NCBI GenBank assembly: GCA_022497155.1
Contig: MU385760.1
Coordinates: forward strand, 332,428-396,427
Length of the DNA stretch: 64,000 nucleotides
From: Whalleya microplaca
Lineage: Eukaryota > Ascomycota > Sordariomycetes > Xylariales > Xylariaceae
Reading direction: 5' to 3'
Part shown: positions 1 through 10,584 of the stretch, one piece after another
How positions within the stretch are numbered: position 1 is the stretch's first letter
Layout: each line of letters begins with the position of its first letter
Notes under the pieces: generated by a model
The model's database searches: none
The model's input: only the letters and a program-made list of their open reading frames with translations
What the model was told of the DNA's origin: nothing
Program-made: the position numbers and the translations under genes

Positions 1-1232
1 AGGATCGAGGTTCTTCGCCTGTTCTAGAGCTCGGATCGCCGCCGTCTCCTTCTCGTTCTGTGCCTGGGCGATGCCAAGCTGGACCCAGGCGTCTATGTGC
101 TGGGGATCCTTTTGCGCCGCCGCCTCAAACGCCAAAGCGGCCAAGGAGAGATTGCCGCCCTCGTCCATGATGCGCATGCCCTCTTCGAAGGGATTTGCCG
201 TATCTTTGAACAGATTGTCGTCTTCAAACAGATAATTCTCGACCTGAGGGTCGCCCATGAGTCTGCTGTGGTTGATCCCGTCCCAGTTTTCGAAAGGTTC
301 GGCCCATTCAGGATTCCCCAGTTGATCGATCCATTCTTCCTCGTCAACACCCTCTTTGGCGGCCGCTCTTTCTGCCTGTATACCTCGCCAGATGGACTCG
401 AAGTCGCCAAACTCGTTGGTTTCCGATTCCAAGATCTGCTCGTCCAACTTGTTTAGCTCCGGCTCTAGTGCTGCGGCTTCGTCCTCGCCCTGCCCCTGCT
501 TGTCCTGCAACTCCAGCTGTTTGAACTGCTCCTCCCATTGCTGGTCGTCGAGCTCCACCAGCTTGCCCTTCCCTTTCCCCTGGTCTGCCCGCTCTAAAGG
601 TTGCTGCGCAGGGCGATACATGGGGGCGTTGTGCATACCAGCCATACCGTAGTTCATGCCCATACTGCTGCCCATATTGCTGACCATGCCCACACCCATC
701 ATCGGACGTTGAAACGCCATGGCAGACGGCATGGGACTTGACCGCGAGGAGGTCGCCTGGCCGGTCATCCGTTGGAACTTGGCATAGTCTTCTGGGCTGA
801 ACTGTGTACCTTGCGGCACCTTGAATGCGGACTCCATAGCAGCCTGCGGGTTATGTTGGAATTCGTTGGCCCACGAGGGGGAAGTCGAGTTCGCTCGTAA
901 GTGGATGCCATGCGCGGGATGATCTAGTCGTATCTGGTTCATACCCTCGAGCGGCATGTCGGGCAACCGGCCGTTTTGCTGCAAGAAGCCATTCATCATC
1001 TGTAGACACCGGTGGTTAGTCACGGAGATATCGCCGGTAGCGTAGCCAATAAACAAACCTCATCCTGCGGGCCGTGTTGCGCAGCGGTGCGGAAGCCACC
1101 CATACCACTCTGAGGGGTTCCATTCCGGAGGCGGTCTCTCTGCAGACTGTTGTCTTCCTGGGTGTGCTTCGTGAACTGACTGAGCGGGTTGCCCGCAGTC
1201 GAGCACTCCGGGCCTCCACCGAGGAAAGACAT
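1..1232 (-). CDS. PEX5: PEX5, peroxisomal PTS1 import receptor (N-terminal part; truncated by window edge)
   Basis: Cycling receptor that binds C-terminal SKL-type signals in the cytosol and docks cargo at the peroxisomal membrane. Exon 1 is 1232-1059 (58 codons) and exon 2 runs from 999 off the left edge; the 59-nt intron (GTTTGT...CTACAG) lies between codons. The N-terminus MSFLGGGPEC fits the conserved PEX5 start, with Cys10 at the place of the cysteine that is monoubiquitinated for recycling. The disordered N-terminal half has several W-x-x-x-F pentapeptides (WANEF near residue 101, then WEEQF and WAEPF), which in this family bind PEX13/PEX14. The part nearest the edge (AALAFEAAAQKDPQHIDAW) is the first TPR repeat; the other TPRs that hold the cargo peptide lie outside the window. 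Two other genes here encode proteins ending in SKL. Identification is secure; the C-terminal half cannot be judged. Confidence 0.95.
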
Positions 1233-1329
1233 GACGATGGCGTTGAGACCGGACCGGGGTAAGTGAGAGGAAGTAATGCGGATGCAGTAGGTATAGTAGG
1301 AGATATAGTGGTAGCTATAATAGAGGTAT

Positions 1330-1370
1330 AGTAGTTATAGTAGTTATAGTAGTTATAGTAGTTATAGTAG
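1330..1370. repeat. 9-bp tandem repeat (TAGTTATAG)n
   Basis: Four to five near-perfect copies of TAGTTATAG, about 100 bp upstream of the PEX5 start codon, within an AG/TA-rich tract. Confidence 0.85.
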
Positions 1371-1997
1371 GTCTATGAGGTAGTCAACCGTGTGAAGTGC
1401 GAATGCTATGGTGTAGCTACTCTGCAGGTGGACGGGTGGAACAGTCGAGGACGTCGTTGTCCAATATTGCGATAGCACGTGGCGGAGCTACAGCTAATAA
1501 GAGATGATGATGCACTGGCAACTCTAAGCTCTCTCTCGAAATACACGGAGCCGGTATAGCTGGTGGCTGGTGGCTGGTAGCTGGGCCTTTGCGTTGGGTA
1601 AGTATGTATGTAGGAATGTCAAGTTGGCCTGTGATGATATTACAAAGCCGATCGGGGGAGCAGGTGTTGTACGAATTGCGCAAGTTGCGTCGGCTAAAAT
1701 GCCGAGGGACCTGGCCTGCCTGGATCGGGGGAGGCCAATTCTGGGTACCGATGCTCCGAGGTCCCCCCAGTCAGCCAGTCACGCCCGCCCAGCCCTGCCA
1801 GCCACCACAGCGGCACAACTACTACTATATATATATAGGTATGGGAATAGGCATACAACGCATATATAGACCATATTGGAACCTGCTTTGGCGAACAACC
1901 TGAAGTATAATCATATACACAAAATTGTATATACAGGATACTCTCGTCAATCCAATCAGTCACCATGAGTGTAGGAAACAATACTTAGTCTATGCGG

Positions 1998-2000
<3 letters not shown>

Positions 2001-2035
<35 letters not shown>

Positions 2036-2093
2036 TATATATATATATATATGTATATATTTGTATGTGTGTGCGTGTGCGTGTGCGTTTACA
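2001..2093. repeat. Compound dinucleotide microsatellite (AC)n-(AT)n-(GT/GC)n
   Basis: A pure AC tract (2001-2033) runs into an AT tract (2035-2052) and then a GT/GC alternation to about 2090. All three are alternating purine-pyrimidine sequence, of the kind that can adopt Z-DNA. Confidence 0.9.
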
Positions 2094-2458
2094 TATACAT
2101 ACCGACGTAGAGACACGGGAAGAAATCACCTTAGGTCTGCAACTGACTGGCTCATCGGCATCATTAAAGGAAAGTAGAGATTTTACATTCAGATGGCCGT
2201 CGATGCCGACCCCCGGAACGGAGTAAGATGTCTGTTCTACACGTGCAATATCTCGTTACATATACAGAGGCCAAGTCTTTCTACCAGACGAGACTTATGC
2301 TTCCATGACATATCGCACATTCAGCACGCGGCGAATATCCATGGATATGGGAAGCGACAGTGTCATGCTTTTTGCCATTGCCCTCTCCCGACTCCGGAAC
2401 ATTCAGCCCCAGCCCAGCCCAGCCCAGCCCAGTCCAGTCCTGCCCTACAAAGGCGCCT

Positions 2459-3439
2459 CTAAGAGTCATTAGTTTGTCGTCGTCGCTTGTTCTCCCGGGA
2501 GAAGTCGACACGCAGCGTGCGATCGCCTATAGTCGTCGCCGAGAGCTTCTCATGCGCGTTCTTCGCACTTTCTACGTCGGCGAAGTCGGCATGGGCAAAC
2601 CCACGAGGCCAGCCGGTGTTGCGGTCCACGGCCACGCGAACGTCCACGACGTTGTCCAGCTCCCGGAAGAGGCGGTTCAAGTCAGAGTCCGACGTCTCAT
2701 AGGGGATGTTGCCGATGTAGAGCGAGCTTGTCGGCTCGCTGGGGCTCAGGGGCTCGCCACGCTCGCTGGCTCTTTCCTCAGGCGTTCTGGGAGCCTTGCG
2801 GAAATCCACATTGATGCGGCGACCGTGCCAGAATGACTTGTGCGCTTCCTGGACGGCCTTTTCGGCCCCCTCCTTGTCGGTGTAGCTGATGAAACCAAAG
2901 CTGCGAGGCCGTTAGCAAACATGCATAAATCATACGTGCGCAGGTACTTGATTTTCTACGAACCCTCTGCTCAAGCCACGGGCATCTCGTCCTATGTTGA
3001 TCGAGACGATCTCTCCGTACTGGCTGAAAGCCTCTCGCAGGTGCGCCTCGGTAGCATCAAAAGTGATGTTGCTGATGAAGATGCTGGTGTCATTATTATC
3101 AAACGGATTCGCAGCAGTTGAACCAGTCCCTTGGGCAGAGGCTACGGCCTCCTCTACTGCGGCGTCCTTGTCCTCCTCCTCCTGGGCAAAGCGCGAGGTC
3201 TGGGAGAAGTGGCGGGCAAGGGGCAGAGTGGTAGCAGCTTGACGCATGTTGGCTTTGCTGATTTGCATGGCAAAAGAGGCAAGCTGCTGTCGGGGAACAG
3301 CAACGGCCATTGAAGAAGAGAAGACTGCTCTGGCAGCAGCGCGACGTACAGACTGCCTATTGCGGATTGTCAATTGATTGTCCTCGTGTAGCCGAAAGTC
3401 TGGCAGAAACCAGGCAGATATTCATGGCCAAGCTTACAT
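2459..3439 (-). CDS. Two-RRM RNA-binding protein with likely mitochondrial presequence
   Basis: RNA-binding protein, probably organellar. The proposed model has the start codon split by an intron: AT at 3439-3438, intron 3437-3357 (GTAAGC...CAATAG), exon 3356-2964, intron 2963-2901, exon 2900-2459, giving 278 residues. It starts MQSVRRAAARAVFSSSM, which is rich in Arg, Ala and Ser as in a mitochondrial targeting peptide. Without that splice there is no upstream in-frame ATG, and the first would be Met16 of the model (MAVAVPRQQ). RRM1 shows RNP2-like IFISNI and RNP1 (RGFGFISY, assembled across the second intron). RRM2 shows LYIGNI and RGFAHADF. The two RRMs are joined by an acidic/Pro linker, and the tail is basic (ENKRRRQ). 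I cannot assign an orthologue. The main uncertainty is the N-terminus. Confidence 0.85.
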
Positions 3440-4826
3440 TTTGGCGGGTAGGGTGGTCTGCTTTATAAGACTATTAATAAAGAAGGATTGATGTCGACAA
3501 TTGTCGAATTGAATTCAGATGGGAGTGTCTGAATGTGTGTGTATGTAGGTAGAAAAAAGTGCAAGGCGTTGAGAGGAAAGAGAAAAAAAAATTTAGTCCG
3601 ATAAACCTGATAGGCGAGAGAATTCCCTGCACTATGATACGATAAGGTAGAGAGCACGCGTGCCCGTGCCCGTGCCCGTGCCCGTGCCCCAGGCTGCTTT
3701 AGTAGGCCAATGCGCTAGTCCAAATAGGTACGTACTATTCCCACCAAGGCCTAGTCTGCACCTACTTTGCCTTCCTACCAAACACATAGATACCGAGAAA
3801 ACCTACCAGTCTTGGGAACCTCAAACTTATTATTATAACCTATCGTAGCTTTGGCTTTGCAGACTTTGCAATAGGGGTCACGACAACCTCCAGCCCTGAT
3901 ACAGATAGTAGTTGCGGTCGACCACGGATCTGTAGATAGGGTTGTATACATATATTGTAATGAAGCCACACAAGCCACACAATCAAGTATATATATATAT
4001 CTGTAAAAAATGAAATTGCCTCACCAATATTGAAGTTGTTAGGAACTTGTCAGGAAGTTGTCAAAATGCTTACTTAACATTAAGGACTTATATGGACATG
4101 ACGTCGAGTATATATAGTAGTACACTCATCATAAAACACTGTAACCTAGTTTTCATCGCGCGACGCTGTGTCCCATCCCTTCCCTTCACTCGAAGCTATA
4201 TCATCGTCTATCCGTGACCGTTTGAATCCTCCGAGCATTGCGCACGCTAGATTCCCCAATCATCGACCTCCTTACATGCCAGACGTATTCCTCGTGGTCA
4301 CCGACGTTCCGACTTTTCAAACAACCGCTGATACAAAGTGGCGGGTATATACACATACATTCTCCCACAGAGCCCCGATGCTGGGGAGGATGAAAAAACA
4401 GTCCCATCCCAGTCCGCTGATTTTCGAAACCGGGCAACCAGCCCGCCAATTATTGCCTCCAGATTACACCTTGCACAGTCTCTTCCCAAAGCCGCCACTT
4501 GCACAGTTTCGCCAACGCCAAGAAGCCAAACACTGGTAACCTTAACCCGACTTGGTATCCCCTGTGCCCATTCCGAGCGCGTTTTTTTTATATTGTCTTG
4601 GTACTCGCCGACAGAGAACCGCACAATGTAAAGACGTGCAGTTGTCGTCGGTCCGCACGGGGGTATCGATAAAACGCGTTCGAGATTCTAGTTTTATAGC
4701 TGCCACGCTAAGGCAACGGTCGTAACAAATGAGAATTGTGGACTACAAAAAAATTTGAAAAAAAGGGAATAAGATGGTTCGGATGAAAATAAGAAATATG
4801 GGTAAATGATCGTGATCGCAGGCGGC
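3440..4826. other. Intergenic
   Basis: No supported gene. It separates the RRM gene promoter from the 3' end of the bHLH gene. Apart from a short hexamer repeat near 3660 I see only AT-rich stretches and scattered non-conserved ORFs. Confidence 0.55.
3659..3690. repeat. Hexanucleotide repeat (CCCGTG)n
   Basis: About five copies of CCCGTG, some 220 bp upstream of the proposed RRM-gene start. Confidence 0.85.
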
Positions 4827-6416
4827 TCAGAACCGTTCCGACCCATAACCATTCGGTCGCTGCCCCTCGTACTGTACGCCGGTCATGGACTCGGGGCCAT
4901 TGGGGTGGCTGCTGCTCAGGTTCCGCAGCGGCGGCAGCTCCGGGCGCTGCGCTCTGCTATACGGGTCTTGCGGGTGCGGATAGGGGTCGGCACCCAGCTG
5001 GGCTGGCACGGGCTGGCTTGCCGAGCCTTGGGGTGGTGCAACGCCGCCTGGTATGGCGCTCCGCAACTGCGCATTCTCCATGCGCATCCTCTCTAATTCA
5101 CGACGCAGAAGTTCCGTCTCCTGTATGTTGTTATGATAATGATTTGATAATGATTTGATAGCATCTGACTGCTTCTGATGTTCCGCGATCGCTATGAAAG
5201 ATATTATTAGCACAAGCGCAAACGGCAGAGCATCCATTCATCGACATACCTTTCGTTAAGATCTCCCACTTCGAGGCCTTAGAACCACGTTCCTGCGGCA
5301 TCAGATCGCGGAGTTGCTCAAACAGCTCCTTCATTTCTGTCCTCCGCTTCCGCTCCGCTAACTTGTGACTTTGCCTCAACTCGGGCGTCCTACTATAGGG
5401 TTGGTTACCGTTATGCGGGCTGGACTCTTCACTGTGTAGATCGGATAGCTGTTTGTGCTGCAGGGTGTGGTGATGAATTGTCTGTAGATCGGCCGAGGCG
5501 CCGGACAAACGCTGGAAATCCGGACTCATCCCCTCGTCAAGCCGCCGCTGACCGGGGGGCAGCCGAGACTCTGTCGTAAATTGGCTGCTGGCGATCGAGT
5601 CCGTCACACTGCTTCGCCTCGAGTCGAAGAAAGTGTGGCCGCCAGGCGGGAGCCGCATCTCCTCCTCCGGGAAAGCCCATGCCTGACCTTTGGTCGGTTC
5701 CGCAGCCCTCGCAATCGTACTGGTAGCAGGTCCAGTAATAGCAGGCGCCGTGCGAACAGCCTTGGGATGCCCCTCGGGAGTTCGCTCGACGCTCGGTTGG
5801 TATCCATTTGATATCCTGTGTATGGACAAGTGGTCCTGTCCTGTGCGAGGATTCCGCTGGTGAGCCAAGCTGGCCTGGATCGAGGTCGTCGACTGGTTTT
5901 GGCTGGCGTATGGCGAATTGCTCAATTTCAGATCGTTGAAGTTCTGGTTAATCCTGCTATCCACACTCTCCCGTCGCGAATCCGGCCCGGCGCTTGCTGT
6001 TCCTCCTAGCAGCGAACTACCCGGTATAGAATCCAACGACTGAGGTCGGTCGAAGCGACTGCTGCCGGGCGTTGTCGACACCATGGACGCTACACTCATC
6101 GTACTCGTGGGAGAGACCAGCGGCTGGGTGTTGAGAGTCGTGTTCGTGGGAGACGGCGTCTTGTCCTGAGCGGCGTGGTATACATGGAAGCCAATGCCTG
6201 ACGCGGCTGACGTGTCTGCATTGTGCCAGTTAGCACCGAGGTTACTCACGCTCACACTGACCGCAAACAGCGACTGGGTAAGGGCGGTTACATACGCTTG
6301 CTCGACGCATCTGTACTCGAGTAATATGCCGAATCACGGTGGTCCTCCGGGTTCAACACGGTGGCCAGCCCCGCCGGGAACTTCTGCACGGCGGACGAGT
6401 GGTGTTCATTCGCCAT
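4827..6416 (-). CDS. bHLH transcription factor
   Basis: Predicted nuclear DNA-binding regulator of 483 residues. Exons are 6416-6296, 6215-5250 and 5191-4827, with introns of 80 and 58 nt that start GTATGT and have CTAAC/CTAAT branch sites. The start MANEHHSSAVQKFP was chosen as the first ATG whose frame joins the splice. The middle is Ser/Thr/Pro-rich and low in complexity. The basic helix-loop-helix lies around residues 325-385: basic region HKLAERKRRTEM, helix 1 ELFEQLRDLMP, then a loop and helix 2 crossing the second intron (WEILTKAIAEHQKQSDAI). The E and R residues of the basic region match E-box-binding bHLH proteins. A leucine-rich coiled coil follows (ELLRRELERMRMENAQLR), then a Pro/Gly/Gln-rich tail. 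The domain call is firm; its target genes are unknown. Confidence 0.9.
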
Positions 6417-6673
6417 GCTGTGACGTTGGAAAACAAATAGGCCGAGTCCAATATAGATCAGACTACAGAAAAAATAAGGATGACCCAAGAATAGACAGCG
6501 GTCGACGATAAATAGAAGAGACGTTTTTTAGTTGGAAGGGATCATTGGGGCCAAGGGAAAACGAGCGTGCGTAAGAGAGTTGTTGGTGGTTGCAGAGTAA
6601 GTAAGGCTGGCTGGCGGCACTGCCTCGAATAGAAGAATAAGGATGGGTGGGTGGATGGATGGGATAGATATTT

Positions 6674-6686
6674 GGGGGGGGGGGGG
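6674..6686. repeat. Poly-G tract
   Basis: Thirteen consecutive G on the plus strand (poly-C on the minus strand), about 260 bp upstream of the bHLH start. A second G-rich run lies near 7001-7020. Confidence 0.85.
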
Positions 6687-7377
6687 TGAGAGGGCAGGAT
6701 GCGAGAGCAGGATGCCAGAGCAGGATGCGACTTTCAACCACGATTCACTTTAGACGGTAGATCAGAACATTGGCGCCAACCCTCCAATTGCAATTACGCG
6801 CAACCGGAGCAGAGAAAGACTTAAATTTAGAAAGGAATGATGGGGAAGGCTAGAAGACTAATAGTGGTTTGTAGTTGTAGTTGTAGTTGTGATTGTAGTA
6901 GCAGCAGTAGTAGTGGTGGTAGAAAGGCAGGCTGGTTAGATAGGTAGACAGATAGGTGAGTAAGTATAGGTCGTTTCGGGGGGGAGAAGAGGGAGACGGA
7001 AGGGGGGGGGGGAAGGGGGGTCTGTCAGAATGTATGCCGTCTGATTTGGTACCAGCACCCGCAACCCGCGAACATATACTGCGTACAGTACAGTAGTATG
7101 AAGATTTGGATTGTATGTATGGAATTATTGGGACAGGCAGACAGGACGGGTTGACGGGTTGGAACGGAAGGTGGAAAACTTTAAGGTTAGCAGGATAAAA
7201 AGAGATCAAAAAAGAGAATAGCCCCCGTCCCAAAAGTTCCAAATCAGCGCAGGGCTCCCTAGGGGTCGAAGAAGGAGGGACGGGGAGACCTCGATGGCTT
7301 GAATGGTCTCTCGTTAGGTCGTTAGAGGAGGGCGTTTAGGGGGGCCGGGCAGGGGGGAGGTGGAGGGCTTTGTGGAG

Positions 7378-7420
7378 GGACTTGCAGAGACTTGCAGCGA
7401 CTTGCAGCGACTTGCAGAGA
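7378..7420. repeat. Imperfect 11-bp tandem repeat (GACTTGCAGMG)
   Basis: Four successive copies of GACTTGCAG followed by AG/CG. The array is open in several frames, which explains the long but unconvincing ORFs around it. Confidence 0.75.
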
Positions 7421-8721
7421 ATGGCAGGTGAAGAAGACTCAGACGACGGCCATTCCAAAGTACCGCGACATAGGGCCGTACTCTGTAGGAAGCAACGTCT
7501 GCAGCCACATGTGGTCATGCCTATCAGACAATGCGTCGGGCTTTTGGCCAAGTGTGCGTCGCATGGCTATTTCCAGGAAGATTGTCCGAGAGTCTACGCC
7601 GGCGGCGGGTACCGGGTACTTGCCAGGCGATGGATTTGCATCTAGCGTGCCACGTTGGAGGGGCAAGGGCGGGCGCATTACTACGCACACTGCTGGCCGC
7701 AACTGCCAGCTAACTGGTAGTATGCAGTGCCATGCCGCCATCGTTTCTTATTCCTCGTGGCTGACCGAGTACTCAGCACCTGAGCGCCAGGTCGCGCCAG
7801 GGATCCTCCCTGACCATGTGCCACAAGTGGGCCGCCAAGCCGAACTATGGGCGGCATCGTGGGCAGGTAGAGGTACGCCATCTGATGTACTCCATCTACC
7901 ACACGCACCTGCGCAACTACCACATCCACTAGATATACCTACTTGTTATACATAGTACATACATATACGCAGTAGGTAATAGTATGTAGTAGCGCCGCCC
8001 GACTACGAATACTTACTACATGGGATATACAACTTCCATTGCCCCCAAAATCCTACCGGAATAGGTTGGTTGGATAGGATCGAGTGTCAGCAACACGTAC
8101 ATATCATTCTGTGACGACACATCTGCCTTCTCTCTGTCTGTCTCTCTCTTTCTCTCTTTTTTCTCTTATAGCTCGGAAGGGCCGTGGACATGGGCTGATG
8201 CGAGGGAATTTGATGCCTTCCTTCTGACGGCCTGCTCGAAAGTTCGAACTGTGCAGTGTGCAGCGTGCAGTTGGGAAGTTTGTCACCTCGGGTCTTCCGC
8301 CTGGACCCAAGGCTTCGGTCGTCTCTTTTAGAACTACTGCAAGGACAAGAGCCTTCAATAGACATTGCGTATGTTGGCCAGGAGTCTACCGTAAGGACAT
8401 GAGACGGACATGGACAAGTTCGGGGCAATTGAAGCAATCATACTATAATAAGGAGAAACGCCTCCGCGACCTATCCTTATTAAGCAGGAGACAAGATAAT
8501 TTACATACTAGTATACGTACTCGCAGTACTCTCCATTAGAGACTAGTAGACTACCTCCAAATAGTATTAGTATGTGAGTACGCAGTAATAAGTTCTTTTG
8601 TCTCCCGCTTGCTTCCATGTAAGTGGTCTACCCACTATGCGTAGCAGTATGTACGCAGTATGTATGTACGGAATACGTACACACTACTACAGACGCACGA
8701 GTAATACGGAATCCGCAGCAG

Positions 8722-8748
8722 TATTATTATTATTATTATTATTATTAT
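8722..8748. repeat. Trinucleotide microsatellite (TTA)n
   Basis: Nine uninterrupted TTA/ATT units in the gene-poor region. Confidence 0.85.
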
Positions 8749-10554
8749 GGCTTGTGCATAGAGTTGAGGGACATAATATTGCACATTTTATCGCGGCTTA
8801 AATCGTACCGCAAGAGCCCACCTATCTAACCAACATACCTAACAAGAAACACGCGTTGGTTGGCAACCGTCGGCAATTCAATGTCTGGGCGAAGCATGGC
8901 AGGGCTGCATCCACTCTACCACCTTGGAGCCTGTCGAGATTGTGGCCATGTTGCAGTGTTCCAACTAACAGATGCCTTCAAGGGGGGTGATAACACTCAG
9001 CGAGTTCGCCATGTGGCCACAGGTCGGCCTGACAGCCTATTACTATAGTATGTACGTACATACATATAAGCAGAGTATGCGTATATAGGTAGTGGCTACG
9101 TTACCTTCGGTGTCTCTGCGAAGAAGTGATGTGACGGGCGTATAAGTTCGCCAGGATCCGCTGCTGTGGGAAGTCTGTCTACTTTACTGCGTACATAGTA
9201 TCTTTCTGTTGCTGCACTTGCAGATTCGACTCTCTGTGCGCTGCGATCTTCCCGCCGCCACGTGAGCCCTACTGGCGGCTTGGACTGCACCCAGTCCAGT
9301 GCCACATTGTGCTAGCTGACAAGATTGGCACTATGCATCACGTCCAATCAAGTATGCGGGGTGCGTTCCCAACGGAAGGCTTCCGGCAGACCTGTCAACA
9401 TTGATCGTACGGTTAACAAGGCTACTACATAGTACAGTACCATGGACATACATGATTCCTATTCGGCAGGATTCGTAACATCTCCAAATGCCCACAAACG
9501 ATAAGCACTCCAACAATCAGTCTATGTACGAAGAATTGTTAGCTACAACTTGTCTCCTTGTGTTCTCGTTACGGGGATATCCCTTGTGACAGGGGCAGGG
9601 GGTTCCCTATGACAAGCAAGCATACTATCCTATGTATTTGCATACATAGGCAGTGATAGGTAAAGAATCACATAACAGAGACAGACAAATCAAAATCAAT
9701 AACTAGGTATAGGTAAGTAGTCTCCCGAATCGCTAGGTCGGTGTAATGATGCAGCGCAATCTCGAGGGCTAGCAGCAGCAATCTTACATGGCCCTGATGA
9801 GGTGTAACTTGTTCTGCCGGCAATGACTGTTTCGTTGATGATTATGGGGATACAAAGCGGCATTGTCCAAATTGTGCCCCGAATCTCAGTTATCTGTATG
9901 CTAAGATGATCTGCCGTTCTCGACTCGTTTAGTGTGGGCAGCTAGATCTGGTTATGTAAGGTATTGTGCAGGAAGACCACATATAGTAGGTATGTAGTAA
10001 CAACATTCCTAAACTGTACTTTGTATGATAAACTGCCTCTCTGGGTCCTTGGGTAAGCCATTCAATTTTATTATACATGTATGCACAATCCCCTCTTGTG
10101 CCCGAGCGTCTTACATACGCAGTACATCCTTTGGGACAAACTGACATTGCCGGGTTGCGCCAAGGGTACAAACGCACGTCACACGATTGACCAGGCTGTG
10201 CCGCCCATACTGCGTACTCCTTTCACACACACATACTTGTACGGAAAGTACATACAATACATAAGACTCGACCCGTCGCTGGCAGGCTGGTCACTCTTAG
10301 TCAGATGCAATATCCACCATGTAGCTAGCGCCTAAACCGACTCCGACGGGCCGCTCGAGTTCTATTGGTTTCTGCTTGCACGGGAGTAGTTACATATGTA
10401 GTAAGAAACACACAGGTGACGACAGGTTGGGACGAGGTTTCTTATAGAATTCAGTGCCTCATGCAAGCCAGGCTCGGGAGAGCTTATCCAGGCTTTATAA
10501 GTTACACAGTACGTGTCCCCAACCAGTCAGCGAATCGAAGAGAGGTGTGTGTAC

Positions 10555-10584
10555 TATGTATGTATGTATGTATGTATGTGTGTG
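10555..10584. repeat. Tetranucleotide microsatellite (TATG)n
   Basis: About six units of GTAT followed by GTGTGTG. Confidence 0.85.

Larger units (their letters stand above)
1233..2458. other. Intergenic, microsatellite-rich
   Basis: No supported gene. It is the upstream region of PEX5 and the downstream region of the RRM gene, and it holds several simple repeats listed separately. A (CCCAG)n stretch at about 2408-2434 lies just downstream of the RRM stop codon. Confidence 0.6.

Noticed and set aside
2360..2836. 158-codon plus-strand frame
   Set aside because: Antisense shadow of the second RRM domain of the minus-strand gene.
7392..7955. 187-codon plus-strand frame in the gene-poor region
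   Set aside because: Begins in a tandem repeat, competes with ORFs on the other strand and shows no conserved motif.
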